This document shows, piece after piece, positions 1 to 10,538 of a DNA stretch of 64,000 nucleotides. Under the pieces are notes generated by a model. The model was not told the DNA's origin and made no database searches. It was given only the letters and a program-made list of their open reading frames with translations. Every line of letters starts with the position of its first letter. Position 1 is the stretch's first letter. The stretch spans positions 86,001-150,000 of the forward strand of contig CAUZXS010000227.1 of the NCBI GenBank assembly GCA_963585895.1, read 5' to 3'. Position numbers and translations under genes: made by a program. The stretch is from Sepioteuthis lessoniana (Eukaryota > Mollusca > Cephalopoda > Myopsida > Loliginidae).

Positions 1-72
1 TCATTTTGTTTGTTTGGTTATTCATTTGGTTATGTTTTATGGTATATCAACCCTTGAGGCTTATTTAATGCC
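1..72 (-). mobile_element. SINE-A 3' end, minus strand
   Basis: Reverse complement of the SINE-A tail (AACCTTCATGGG-like, then ATGCCATTAAAC and AACCAAAC). It abuts the LINE fragment directly, so it probably inserted into or truncated the LINE. The 5' part of the SINE lies outside the window. Confidence 0.7.
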
Positions 73-475
73 AAAAATACACCTGCCCAAGCCAAAACCC
101 AACTACATAGTCTGGAACAAGGAGCTGCTGGCATAGGCCTCCATGTCAACACAGACAAGATGGAATACATATACTTTAATCAAAGAGGCGACATCTCCAC
201 ACAAAATCATAGTTCTCTGAAACTAGTAGACAAGTTCACCTACCTAGGAAGCAGTGTCTTATCAACTGAGACAGATATCAACACGCAATTAGCAAAGGCA
301 TGGATAGCTATCAATAGGCTATCGGTCATATGGAAGTCAGACCTGACCGATAAAATAAAACACAGTTTTTTTCCAAGCAGCAGTGATAGTGATACTGCTG
401 CATGGATGCACTACATGGACGCTAACTAAACATATGGAGAAAAAGCTTGACAGCAATTACACAAGAATGCTGTGA
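73..475 (+). mobile_element. RTE-like LINE, reverse-transcriptase C-terminal fragment
   Basis: The conceptual translation reads as the C-terminal part of a non-LTR reverse transcriptase. Segments such as KLVDKFTYLGSSV, LAKAWIAINRLSVIWKSDL and a following MEKKLD are the same motifs seen in the other LINE pieces of this window. The catalytic YADD region is missing because the SINE-A end at the left edge interrupts it. An early stop after WMHYMDAN and truncation near position 475 show it is dead. No promoter or complete ORF is present. This is a 5'- and 3'-truncated relic. Confidence 0.85.
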
Positions 476-1816
476 GTAATATTGTAATATTATGGCTGGA
501 GTTTGTACTAGCTTGCTATGATGTCCCAGTCAAATACATTAGCCACTATACCAGAGGGTTTTGACTTTATAAGGAAGCGAATGATGTAAATAAAAATTTC
601 ATATCCCATTTAAAACATTTTCCGTTTACTTTTTGTTTCTGATAATAACATTAGAGAACTTTTGATAATAAAAGAAAAATACAGCATATAAAATCTATTT
701 ATTTTCTAAGCTCAGCATAATTTTGGTACCTCATATAAGGCACCCAGTGAGGACCAAACTCAATAGTCTGAAAAACCTACTTATTAACAATAGCACAATG
801 TACAGACACGCATAAAAAATCTATATTTCTATATGGGATATTATAAAAATCAACAGAACATTAATTCTTGGAAAGTAAATAATTTGAAAAAAAAATTCAT
901 TCAAATTTCTTTCTCACAAAAAAAAAAGAAGAACTATCTCAAATTTTATTGAAGAATTCATTTAAGTTTTTCTTGTATTCTTTATTACAGTTATTCAAAA
1001 ACAAATTTCCAGTCTATAAAAATTTGATTTGATGTCAGGAAAATATTAACTTCTCGGACCATAGTAACATTCTGTTAACTTAAAATAACTACCAATGCTT
1101 TTTTGTTTATATTTGAGAACTAGTAATGGTACCTGACATTGCTCAGGGAAAAAAAAAGATAATGTGGTATTGCAGGGCATCAAAGAAAGTTTGTGGGGAC
1201 AATGATGAGATAAAGAGAAAATGATGAGTTCACATCAGAAAATAAAAAAGTCAGACATGTGGTCACACAAAAAATCCCACTCACTTGATTATTGATGTTG
1301 CAACTTCTCTCTGGACTGCTATCAAAAACAGGAAGATATGAAGTAGTATTCTTAAGTCACTGAAGGAAATCTATAGTTTGACAAATTGTAGCCAATCATC
1401 AGTGGTAGAGGGGGTCAGTTTTGTTAGCCTTGAAATTTCGGTTGTTACTTGTTGCACAGTCAGTAATGAATGAACTGCCTGAACTTTCTTAAAAATCCAC
1501 AACTCTCATATGGAACCATTTCTCACACTAACCATGAGAGATCTTATGATTGAGTCTTTGTTGTCAGTCACTCAGCTGGATACTAGGTTCACTGATCATG
1601 GGATTTGGCCAGTTTATTGTAATAAGAAATAAAATGTTTTAAATAAATAATAATGATATGTATTTCAACAAGATTCTATGGATACAGAAATTATGAACAT
1701 GACATAAATAAACATCAAAAAGGGTTCTAACATAAAAAAAAAATTAGATTAGTTTCTGATAATCTCTTTTGTACATAACATTTTGGTTATGTTATTTTTG
1801 TTCTTTTTTTTGCAAA
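476..1816. other. No recognisable gene or repeat
   Basis: AT-rich sequence with short homopolymers. No long ORF, no splice-flanked ORF and no repeat matching other parts of the window was recognised. Confidence 0.5.
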
Positions 1817-1818
1817 TA

Positions 1819-2418
1819 CAGGGATTGGACAATATAATAGAAACACCTGGAATCTTTGTATCATAATTTTGAAACTTCTATAAAACCATCAAACTTTTTT
1901 ATTTTTATGTTTTTTTGATTTCTTATTAATTTTTCTCATCTTATTTTACTGTTGCTTTTTTACAGATATCACTAGAAGTAATTAATCAAAATTCATTAAA
2001 ACGGCAAATCTTTCAGACTTTAAAAGAGGTAAAATTGTTGGTGCTTGAATGGCAGGCGCTAGTGTAACAAAAACCGTTGAATTATTTGTTGTAGCAAGGA
2101 TTACTGCCTCAAAAGTAATTACAGCATTTGAGAAAGAAGGAAAAACCTCTTCACTGAAGCAACACTCTGGAAGAAAGTGAAAGCTGTCTGATAGGGACCC
2201 TTGAACTCTTATGTAGATTGTTAGGAAGGATCACAATAATACAGCTCTGAAAATTACACCAGAGCTTAATGACCATCTTGAGAACCCAGTTTGCTCAAAA
2301 ACTGTAAGAAAGGAGCTGCACAAAGCCAGATTTTATGGGAGGGCTGCAATCAGAAAACCACATTAAAATAAATTTGTTTGAAATTTCCAGGTGTTTCTAT
2401 TATTTTGTCCAACCCCTG
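1819..2418 (+). mobile_element. Tc1-like transposon, internally deleted (about 0.6 kb)
   Basis: Terminal inverted repeats are visible: the left end begins CAGGGATTGGACAATATAAT and the right end finishes ATTTTGTCCAACCCCTG. TA sits on both sides (1817-1818 and 2419-2420), the standard Tc1/mariner target duplication. Inside, three-frame reading gives a degraded N-terminal helix-turn-helix region (ISDFKRGKIVGA, then VTKTVELF, KTVRKELHKARFYGRAAIRK). The catalytic DDE core is missing, so the element is a dead or non-autonomous derivative of a roughly 1.2-1.6 kb parent. Confidence 0.85.
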
Positions 2419-2420
2419 TA

Positions 2421-4139
2421 CATACAAAGTGTACTTTTTCACTACTTACTTGTGAACATCCAACATATAGCTGGCCATGTGAAAAACATGTATCTGACCT
2501 TGTGGTTCCCATTATGTATCACATCGGAGTCTCTATCACAATTAGTTTAGCTAGAAATGGTACATTTTTGTCATTTGCTGACCTCCAGTGACCTTAAATG
2601 ACTTTGGAGGTCAACATTATAAAATCTTTGGAGCCTTATATCTAATAAAACATCCATAGGACTTACTATTCGACTTGATCTGTGAATGGATAAACATTTT
2701 AATGTACAAACTGTAGCTTATTAGAATAATCTTTTGATTTTTCTTTTTACTATTAACTTTCTACACTGTGACATATTTTAAATACCATCCAATACAAGAA
2801 TTGTTCAAAAAGTATCAAGACTGAGGCTGTATTTACTAAGACAGAAATGAACAAGGAACAAAATATTAATTTTCTTTAAAATGGTCTCTTAGGTATTCAA
2901 CATTTTTCTTCCACTGAGTTTCTTATTGGTTGAAGTAACTTTTAAAACCTATATTTTGGTATTGTATTAAGCAGCACCATATTTCCTTTAATGTCCTCAA
3001 TATTGGGATCATCACTTTATCATATAAATTGCTTATCTCTGTACATATCTTCATTCAAATTTTAAGATTTTAAATTTAGAAAAATTAGAGATTCAGTCTC
3101 AATGTCTTCCAGTAGCACCTCATATGAGTTTTTCAAGATTTTGATTATTTTTATCTTCTTTATCATTTTAACTATCAAAAACCTCAGTGAAATTTTTTTA
3201 TATCTTAAAACTATTGATATAATTTTTTTTCTGAAATTCTGACACATACAGTTATTACAATTATAAATTGATTCTTTTAGACAAGTTTCCTTCTTTTTGT
3301 TATCTTTATTATAATGTTTTGGTCATTGTAATAACTTGGTCTTTTTGGTTGATGTCGCAGTTAGTAACCAGTGATTTAATATCAATCCATCAATAATTAA
3401 GTAGGTAATATTTAGGATAATCCTCAAACTGTTTTATTATGATGCAGACATTTCGAGCTGAGTTGTTAAATGATTTTGAGGTCAGTGTGACGAAGCAAAG
3501 ATATATAATGGCTTTGATTCTCCTCACTTCATTAATACAATATTACTGTCCAGAAAGACCATACAAAACTGAACTCTATACTGACTATATGAAAGCATTT
3601 TTCACTGCTAAGAGCAGGCATTAGAAAACAAATCTCTTTTCATGTTATAATGCCAGTTTTAAATAGCTTTCTTTGGTACGTTCTTTTCATAATACCAGTT
3701 AGAGTTCTGGAAGTGCACATTTAAGAATATGATATTGTGCACATCACTGAACACCAAATAGTCAATCTGCCTTGAAAACATTTTTTCAGGATTCCTTCTC
3801 AAAGGAAGAATTTATATTTCAGATGTTTAGCAATCGTAATCTTTATTGAGAAAGGAAGGAAATATTTCCTCACAAAGGAAGGATATATTTCTTCATAAAA
3901 GAAGGATGTATTCATATATGAACTCAACCAGGAAGGTATTTTTGATTTCATATGTTTAGCAATTATCATCTTCATTGCAAAATGAAAATGAATGTGTCTT
4001 GTGAGCATCTCTGCTGTAATACTTGGCTTTATGGTGTAAGCACTCTGTCAATTTTATATAATACAGACAAAACCCTACAATGTGAGAAATCAGAAAATAT
4101 AAGAATCAGATAGATGACATTGAGGCGAGGATCAACTGA
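2421..4139. other. No recognisable gene
   Basis: AT-rich. Short ORFs such as 3439-3624 (MMQTFRAELLNDFEVS...) carry no motif I can name and no flanking splice signals I trust. No repeat in common with the rest of the window was seen. Confidence 0.45.
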
Positions 4140-4385
4140 CATGTATGCATTTACCCAACCCCTCCATGGTAGATAGGATGTGACACAAGAGCAATTTTTA
4201 AATGGAGTTGATTTGAATTCAGAGTTTACCTTCTCCTAAGCAGATTGCTTAAACAGCACTAAAAAACCTAGTCTGCTCTACTATTTACCCATAGCAAGTG
4301 GTAGTGGGAGAACAGATGGATTCATATCTTTCTCAAAGGCATTACCAAGAAGAGAAACAAAAAGCCTTGTCCAGAATTTGAATAA
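4140..4385 (-). mobile_element. SINE-B, minus strand
   Basis: Read on the minus strand, the 3' end gives the CACATCCTATCTACC and GGTTGGGTAAATGCATACAT motifs shared by all SINE-B copies. The middle keeps the TAAATAGTAGAGCAGACTAG segment. The tRNA-like head is degraded. Confidence 0.7.
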
Positions 4386-4639
4386 TAACAACAAATAATT
4401 ATATGGTCATGAATATTCTTTATATTAAACATTGTCAATTGTTAATTTTTACTTATATATTCTTTCATCTTTTTAATTGTAATTGTTTTATTCATCACAG
4501 CTCACTTGGGTTGTTTTTTTTTATGTCAGTGAAGAATAGTCTGTATTGGAGACAATAATAAAAGATAAATCCTCAGTGACATTTGAACTTATAAAAACAA
4601 AGCAAAAGGGGATATGAGTTGGAGTCAAAGTGCTTATCC

Positions 4640-4902
4640 TTTAATTTCAAAGAGCACAGTCAGCTGGGGCTGTAGAATACACAGACTACATCTTTACAGA
4701 AGAGTAATACCCCTCCCCGCCACCAACAAGAGTCCTGGATATGACATTAAACCATCTGATAGCGAGGTTCCAGCCTTGGAAATTAGGGGAATGTGGAGTA
4801 CCCCTTCTTGCCATTGCTCCCAGGTTCACTCTTACCCAGAGAGGTAGCACCTGATAGGGTCCTATCAATGTGTCAAATAGAACAAACTGTGTGCAAACAA
4901 AT
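4640..4902 (+). mobile_element. Repeat-E, 5' part (interrupted copy)
   Basis: Matches the repeat-E head found at 34351, 36013 and 56169: CAGCTGGGGCTGTAGAATAC, then CATCTTTACAGAAGAG, CTGGATATGACATTAAACC and CCCTTCTTGCCATTGCTCCC. Its continuation resumes at 6448 after a nested SINE-A and a larger insertion. Short ORFs on both strands here are incidental. Confidence 0.75.
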
Positions 4903-5168
4903 GACTGATGTTAGGGAGTGTCCTTATGGTGTAATGGTTGAAGTGATGGACTGTGAAATTGTAGTAAGCAAGTTTGAACTCCAGTTGCACTATTACGTTC
5001 ACTTTCAGACAAATACCTTTGGGAAAGGTATGAACCCCTTTATCCTCCCAGCTATGGGTTAAACAGTACCACTACTGTTTTTCTTGGAGAATGGTTTTGG
5101 CATTAAATAACCTACAAAGGTTGATATACCATTAAACAAAGAAAAGAAAGAAAAAAAGACTGATGTTA
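4903..5168 (+). mobile_element. SINE-A with 11-bp target-site duplication
   Basis: Body at about 4914-5157. The head GTCCTTATGGTGTAATGGTT carries a pol III A-box-like TGGTGTAATGG. The body has GGGAAAGGTATGAACCCC and the tail CCTACAAAGGTTGATATACC. The direct repeat GACTGATGTTA flanks it at 4903-4913 and 5158-5168. That repeat proves retroposition into repeat-E and that E is older. Confidence 0.85.
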
Positions 5169-5740
5169 AATTGTGACTGTTATATAGGTGTACCACATGG
5201 ACTCTGACAAAACATATATGGAAAACGCTAGATGGGAACTACACAAGAATGCTACAAGCTATATTGAACAAATCCTGGGAGCAACAGCCCATGAAACAAC
5301 AGTTGTACAGCCACTTACCTCCCATCTCTAAAACTATCCAAGTAAGATAAACAAGACATGTAGGACACTGCTGCAGAAGCAAGGATGAACTCATAAGTGA
5401 TGTCCTCTTATGGACTCCTTCACATGTGCATGCCAGTATTGGCTGACCAATAAGAACTTACCTACAACAGCTCTGTGTGGACACAGGATGTAGTCTAGAA
5501 GACCTGCTGAGAGTGATGGATGATGGGTATGGATGGGGAGAGAGAGAGAGAGAGTCAGGGAAATCTATGCTAGCAGGATGACTTGATGAAGATGAAGTGA
5601 AAAATGATTAGTTTAGCATTGTGAATAAATCTTCTTAAAACTGTAAAAGGCGTTGGGAATAGGACTTGTATTTTCTATAAAAATAAAATAATTTATTAAA
5701 AGAAGCTATAGCTAATAACAGACAGGCACATTTCTCTTTA

Positions 5741-5743
<3 letters not shown>

Positions 5744-5786
<43 letters not shown>
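5744..5786. repeat. (TA)n microsatellite
   Basis: Uninterrupted TA dinucleotides, inside duplicated block copy 1. Confidence 0.95.
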
Positions 5787-5787
<1 letters not shown>

Positions 5788-5855
5788 TAACCCCCAGTAC
5801 AAGCAGGATGTGACACACAGTCAATTTTTAAGTGGAGTTTAATAGGTCTGACTTG
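5788..5855 (-). mobile_element. SINE-B 3' fragment, minus strand
   Basis: AAGCAGGATGTGACACACAG followed by a TTTTTAAGTGGAGTTTAATA segment is the reverse complement of the SINE-B 3' end (TTGTGTCACATCCTGC). Confidence 0.65.
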
Positions 5856-5880
5856 GAACAGATTATGTGCAAAAAAAAAA

Positions 5881-6447
5881 GGGTTTGGAAACAAAAATAG
5901 AATAATTTTCCAAATATTTTTTTAGTCTGATCAGTCCAATTTTTTTTTAAATATGATAAATCTAAATTTTCATGATTAGCTCTATTATTCAAGCACTTTT
6001 TCATTAAAATTCAACCCAATATGAGTGAGCAAGAAAAGAAATGACAAAGAATCTCTGATTTGCTTAACACCGAAATCAAGCCAAAACAAATTTTTGAAAT
6101 AATTGGAGTTTCTTTATGGCCTCCATCAAGCCCAGATCTTAACTTCCTTGATTACGTTATATAGGGCATTTTAGAAAGCAAAACAAATGCAACTTCCCAT
6201 TCAAATATTAGTTTGCTTAAGACTGCTATTGTGGAGGAATGGAATAAAATGTTTGACGAGTTTATTTTGAAGGCATGCAAATCTTTTTGAAGGCATGTTG
6301 ATACAATAATTGAAAAAAATGGTGGCTATATCAAGTAAATTTACTGTCTTATGTTGTCATTTATTTTTTTAAATTAAAATTGATATTGTTTTATAATAGT
6401 CATTTATTATCATACTAGAATATTCCTATTTTTGCTTCCACACCCTG
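5881..6447 (+). mobile_element. Mariner/Tc1-superfamily element, internally deleted (~0.57 kb)
   Basis: Left end GGGTTTGGAAACAAAAATAG and right end CTATTTTTGCTTCCACACCC form inverted repeats, and a TA follows the right end. Inside, an N-terminal stretch (MSEQEKK, QRISDLLNTEIKPKQIFEII) runs straight into the third catalytic motif region (WPPSSPDLNFLDYVI) and a C-terminal block (VDTIIEKNGGYIK). The first two acidic motifs between them are deleted. Stops and the lost core make it non-functional. The leftmost bases of the left TIR are missing where it meets the poly-A of the duplicated block. Confidence 0.85.
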
Positions 6448-6625
6448 TACTTGAAACCATTTAACTATATGCAAAAAAGACCTCAGGCTTGTTTAAGAAT
6501 GTCATCTACAAAATGTGTTTACAAATCATACATATATTTGATATATATGTATAAAGAGGATTTGGCATTTAATAACCTACAATGGTTGATATGCCATAAA
6601 ACCCAACCAAACTATCTATTTCTAA
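6448..6625 (+). mobile_element. Repeat-E, 3' part of the interrupted copy
   Basis: CTTGAAACCATTTAACTATA, CTCAGGCTTGTTTAAGAATG and the tail AACCTACAATGGTTGATATG match the 3' half of the repeat-E copy ending near 35240. It completes the copy begun at 4640. Confidence 0.7.
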
Positions 6626-6642
6626 CTCACTAATAATGCATT

Positions 6643-6752
6643 CCCTCAGCTATAGGTTAAATACTACAGCTGCTGTACTTCTGGCTTTAGTATTAAATAA
6701 CCCATGAAGGTTTATATGCCATTAAACAAAGAAACCATATCAAACCAAACAA
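6643..6752 (+). mobile_element. SINE-A 3' fragment
   Basis: CTCAGCTATAGGTTAAATAC followed by AACCCATGAAGGTTTATATG and CCATTAAACAAAGAAACC. The head is missing. Confidence 0.7.
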
Positions 6753-7249
6753 ATAAGTATCTGCTAACCTATCTTGCTTACAACTACACCATGTGAAGCA
6801 CTCTTAAAATATTTTAAGAAGAATTCAAGAAATATATTTATTGAATTAAGCCAACTTTGGAACTTGCTTAGAGCATCTTGTAAATTTACTATCAATGGCT
6901 AATGAGAGTGGTGAACTAATCTTTAAGCTCCTGAGTTACTTCACAAAAAAATTAAGAACAATTAGGAATGAAAAAGTTTTGGTATTTTTCTCTGATATCT
7001 TTAAAAAAACAGAAGAAAGTTTTACAAAAACTTTGTCAGGAAAACTTTTTATGTTAAAGTAAAAGCATTTACAAGTATTTCTTAACTTTATTCAAATATT
7101 TTGAAAGAATGGAATGACACTGCAGTATTCGTAGACTCATATAGAATAATATCCCTATCTTTACTCTTGTTATAACAAAGATTTAGATGATCTAAAGGTA
7201 CGAGTCTAAAAAGTTGTTGAATAATGAAAATAGTTCATATTGAAACCTC

Positions 7250-7530
7250 ATGTATGTATTTACCCAACCCCTTCCCAACAGGATATGACACAAGGTCAAA
7301 TTTTAAGCAGAGTAAAGCTGGTTTGAATTCCTTTTAGACTGGTTGCCTAACCAAGGCTAAAGAACTCAGTGTGCCCCACTGTTAACCCTATAGCTAGAGG
7401 ACTGGAGAGAACAGAGGGTTTCATGCCATTTCCAAGAGCATTAGCACAAAGGAAAATGCAAACAGCTTTATCTAGGATTTGAACTTGGGTTGTTGATTCC
7501 ATTTCCTATGTTGATAACTGATATGCTAAA
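7250..7530 (-). mobile_element. SINE-B, minus strand
   Basis: Begins with the reverse of the family 3' end (TGTATTTACCCAACCCCTTC and AGGATATGACACAAGGTC). It ends near the degraded tRNA-like head. Full length for the family at about 280 bp. Confidence 0.75.
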
Positions 7531-7550
7531 TGTGTTTCTTTGATGTAACT

Positions 7551-7740
7551 TTTAATAATACACTTGTCTTTTTATAATACACTCATCTCTTTTAATAATA
7601 CACTTCTTTCTTTCAATACACTTCTGTCTTTTTATAATACACTCATCTCTTTTTATAATACACTTCTCTCTTTTAATAATACACTTCTTTCTTTCAATAC
7701 ACTTCTGTCTTTTTTAATACACTTATGTCTTTTTATCAAA
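7551..7740. repeat. Degenerate tandem repeat (AATACACTTCTNTCTTTT units)
   Basis: About nine units of an 18-20-bp motif, TAATACACTTCTCTCTTTTA and variants. A higher-order pattern is visible: the string CTTTCAATACACTTCTGTCT recurs at about 7610 and 7691. The in-frame peptide (LLSFNTLLSFYNTL) is a by-product of the repeat. Confidence 0.85.
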
Positions 7741-8147
7741 AATATTAAAATCTTTTTCCTCAATTAAGAGTTTGGAAGGAGCCTATCTAGAGCTCCTCTA
7801 TGTTTTTTAAAGCTTATGTAATGTCCTACAAATGGCATTTTCTGAAAGTTTTGAATGCTGGTGGTTAAGTTTTCCTCAATCTTGTATCATGATTGGTAAG
7901 CAATTATTATCCACTTCTGGGCTTTATTTCAAGGGACAAGTGATCACCTTAAAAATGCTGAAACAAGTTCAGGCCATTATGCTCAGATATTGTTTCATTT
8001 CCTTTCACTTTCTAAATTTTGTGAGCAACTTTAGAGTTTTTGAGACTCAGTTTAAAAAAATTCCTCAAAATCGCCAGCCTCTCAGTATTGTATCCATAAA
8101 TTTTGTAGTTATAAGATGTGACATAAAATAAGCAAGGGTGTAAAGGT
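7741..8147 (+). other. Unexplained stretch with a 99-codon ORF at 7832-8131
   Basis: The ORF starts MAFSESFECWWLSFPQSC and ends FVVIRCDIK. I see no domain, and codon use looks like the surrounding AT-rich DNA. It lies immediately upstream of a LINE fragment but does not read as reverse transcriptase. It is probably fortuitous. Confidence 0.3.
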
Positions 8148-8945
8148 CAATCCCTGCACAGCCTGGAGCAGAAAGCATTGGCCTCCATGTGAATGTGAAA
8201 GAAGCGGAATACATGTGTTTTAATCAAGGAGCCATCTCCACTCTAAATGGTGGTTCACTGAAATTAGAGAACAAGTTCATATACCTCAAAAGCAGCATCC
8301 AAATATCAGTATGCACCAAGTGAAGGCATGAACAGCTATCAATAGGCTATTGATCATATGTAAGTCTGATCTATCCAATTAAATAAAATGGGATTTTTTC
8401 CAAGCAATGGTTGTGTCAGTACAACAGAGTCCATGTGGTACATCTATACAGTAGTATTGACACAATCATTGATTGGAAGAAATCCAATTTTATTCAGGTG
8501 TACCACATGGACTCTGACAAAACATACATGGAAAACGCTAGATGGGAACTACACAAGAATGCTACAAGCTATATTGAACAAATCCTGGGAGCAACAGCCC
8601 ATGAAACAACAGTTGTACAGCCACTTACCTCCCATCTCTAAAACTATCCAAGTAAGATAAACAAGACATGTAGGACACTGCTGCAGAAGCAAGGATGAAC
8701 TCATAAGTGATGTCCTCATATGGACTCCTTCACATGTGCATGCCAGTATTGGCTGACCAATAAGAACTTACCTACAACAGCTCTGTGTGGACACAGGATG
8801 TAGTCTAGAAGACCTGCTGAGAGTGATGGATGATGGGTATGGATGGAGAGAGAGAGAGAGAGAGAGTCAGGGAAATCTATGCTAGCAGGATGACTTGATG
8901 AAGATGAAGTGAAAAATGATTAATTTAGCATTGTGAATAAATCTT
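8148..8945 (+). mobile_element. RTE-like LINE 3' end, with internal inverted duplication
   Basis: Starts near CCCTGCACAGCCTGGAGCAG (reverse-transcriptase palm, HSLEQ region). It runs through FNQ...ISTLNGGSLKLENKF-type sequence, then TWTLTKHTWKTLDGNYTRML and ILNKSW, to a 3' tail with GATGAAGATGAAGTG. Frameshifts and stops throughout. An inverted duplication at 8385-8515 interrupts the ORF. From 8497 onward it is copied at 5187. Confidence 0.85.
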
Positions 8946-9052
8946 CTTAAAACTGTAAACGGCGTTGGGAATAGGACTTGTATTTTCTATAAAAATAAAA
9001 TAATTTATTAAAAGAAGCTATAGCTAATAACAGACAGGCACATTTCTCTTTA

Positions 9053-9089
<37 letters not shown>

Positions 9090-9180
9090 TAACCCCCAGT
9101 ACAAGCAGGATGTGACACACAGTCAATTTTTAAGTGGAGTTTGATAGGTCTGACTTTAAACGGATTATGTGCAAAAAAAA
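8497..9180 (+). repeat. Copy 2 (parental) of the ~690-bp duplicated block
   Basis: Near-identical to 5187-5880 about 3.3 kb to the left. Here the LINE continues uninterrupted to the left and a repeat-E tail continues to the right after the poly-A run. This is therefore the ancestral context. Confidence 0.85.
9055..9088. repeat. (TA)n microsatellite
   Basis: Shorter than its duplicate at 5744, so the tract length has changed since the duplication. Confidence 0.95.
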
Positions 9181-9320
9181 AAATTAAATAAATAAAAGAA
9201 AACCTTGAGAAACAACTACACAAAAAATGTCAAAATTAATATACAATGAATGTAATTCCCTAACCTTTAGGCATAAAATAATCCCAGGCAGATTGATATG
9301 TGAACAATCTATCAATCATT
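9090..9320 (+). mobile_element. SINE-B 3' fragment (minus) followed by repeat-E 3' end (plus)
   Basis: GCAGGATGTGACACACAGTC (SINE-B reversed) is followed by GATTATGTGCAAAAAAAAAA, GAAACAACTACACAAAAAAT and CCTAACCTTTAGGCATAAAA, the standard repeat-E 3' segment. It ends near AGATTGATATGTGAACAATC. Confidence 0.65.
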
Positions 9321-10220
9321 TTTCTCTTCATTGATAATCTGCTGAATTATACTTCATTTAAATAAATGTCCCTGGTACCACTTCCATACTTGTTATCTCA
9401 TTGTGTAATCTTTCCAAACATAATTGCCAGTTTCAGATTTTAATAAAAATCTAATCAATATTTGTTTTATCTAACAAATAGTATTAGTACTAATTACTAA
9501 TAGCAAAAACCTAAATAGTGTCACTTGTCAATCAAATGATCCTGACATACATTTTCTGCCATGAATTCAGGTTAACAAAATATGCTGAGGACATCATTAT
9601 ACAATATGATGATATAATGACAACATGATGACATGAAATTTTGGTAGAATAGAAAAGTGTTCAAGAATGTGAATATTATAATGACAAGTTAATACTAAAA
9701 TGGATTAGTTTTAAAAAGGTATATAATGTAACTTTTCAAATCATCATTTCAACAAATGGTCAGCAATTTTTGTTTCCACCTACTCTACTAAGAAGTGTAT
9801 TGGAAATTATTTGACATTGGCTGTGGAATGGCTGGTAGTAAAATTCTAGACAGCAGGATAATGCCAATTTCCTTTGTATTTCTCTGATGTTAAATTTTCT
9901 TTTCTATTCTTTCTTAAAAATACCAATTTCAAACAAAATGATTTTGTGACAAAAAAGAAAAGGGAAATGACCTCAAGTTAATTTTCTGGAATTTTGTGAC
10001 TGATAATTTCTTAGCAAGATGTTGCCAAGTCTCTTTCCTTTTCAGGTAAAAGACTTCAAGTAAAACTGATACCACCTAAAAAAAAAGATGTTGACAAAAT
10101 ATTTAGATGTCTGTATAGATCCTTTTTTTAGCATCTCAAATTTGCTTCCTACTCTCAAAAGTAAACAAAAACAAGATTTACGACAGAAAGAAAAGTGTGC
10201 CAGAATTTGAACTTTTCAAT
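9321..10220. other. No recognisable gene or repeat
   Basis: AT-rich, stops in all frames. A simple string of GATGATATAATGACAACATG near 9605 is only low-complexity. Confidence 0.45.
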
Positions 10221-10223
10221 AAC

Positions 10224-10538
10224 AGGTGTTGGTGGTGTCATGGTTATTATCTTGGAAAATGGACACAGCAGCCAGAGTTCAAATCCTGGTTGAGGCTGTA
10301 TTTCACATAGTGTTAATACCTGTGGGAAAGGTATATATCAAACTATTCTCTTTCCATCTATTAATATTGCCATACCAAGGTTAAAGAGTCTGTAGGGAAG
10401 ACTGGGCTCTTTAGCCTTGGTATGATAACCAGTCTAGAAGAAGGAAAACTCTGAATTCAAACCTGTTTAACTCCACTTAAAAAAGTGACCTTGTGTCACA
10501 TCCTGCTCATGCAAAGAGATTTATAAATGCATATGTCA
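10224..10538 (+). mobile_element. SINE-B with internal quasi-palindrome
   Basis: The head GTTGGTGGTGTCATGGTTAT has an A-box-like GGTGTCATGG and a B-box-like AGTTCAAATCC. The 3' end has TTGTGTCACATCCTGCTCAT. Unlike other copies, the middle contains CCATACCAAGGTTAAAGAG before its reverse complement CTCTTTAGCCTTGGTATG. Confidence 0.85.

Larger units (their letters stand above)
5187..5880 (+). repeat. Copy 1 of a ~690-bp duplicated block (LINE 3' end + (TA)n + SINE-B piece)
   Basis: Starts GTGTACCACATGGACTCTGA and is nearly identical to 8497-9180, including an interior (GA)n, a (TA)n and a SINE-B 3' fragment. The LINE part (5187 to about 5650) translates as the 3' terminal segment of the reverse-transcriptase ORF with frameshifts. 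The right limit falls in a poly-A run before a mariner remnant. Copy 2 has LINE sequence continuing to its left and this copy does not, so this is the derived copy. Confidence 0.9.

Noticed and set aside
3439-3624. 61-codon ORF MMQTFRAELLNDFEVS
   Set aside because: No recognised family, no supporting splice or promoter context, and length expected by chance.
7832-8131. 99-codon ORF as a gene or LINE extension
   Set aside because: No reverse-transcriptase motif in this frame and no splice signals. It stays listed as unexplained.
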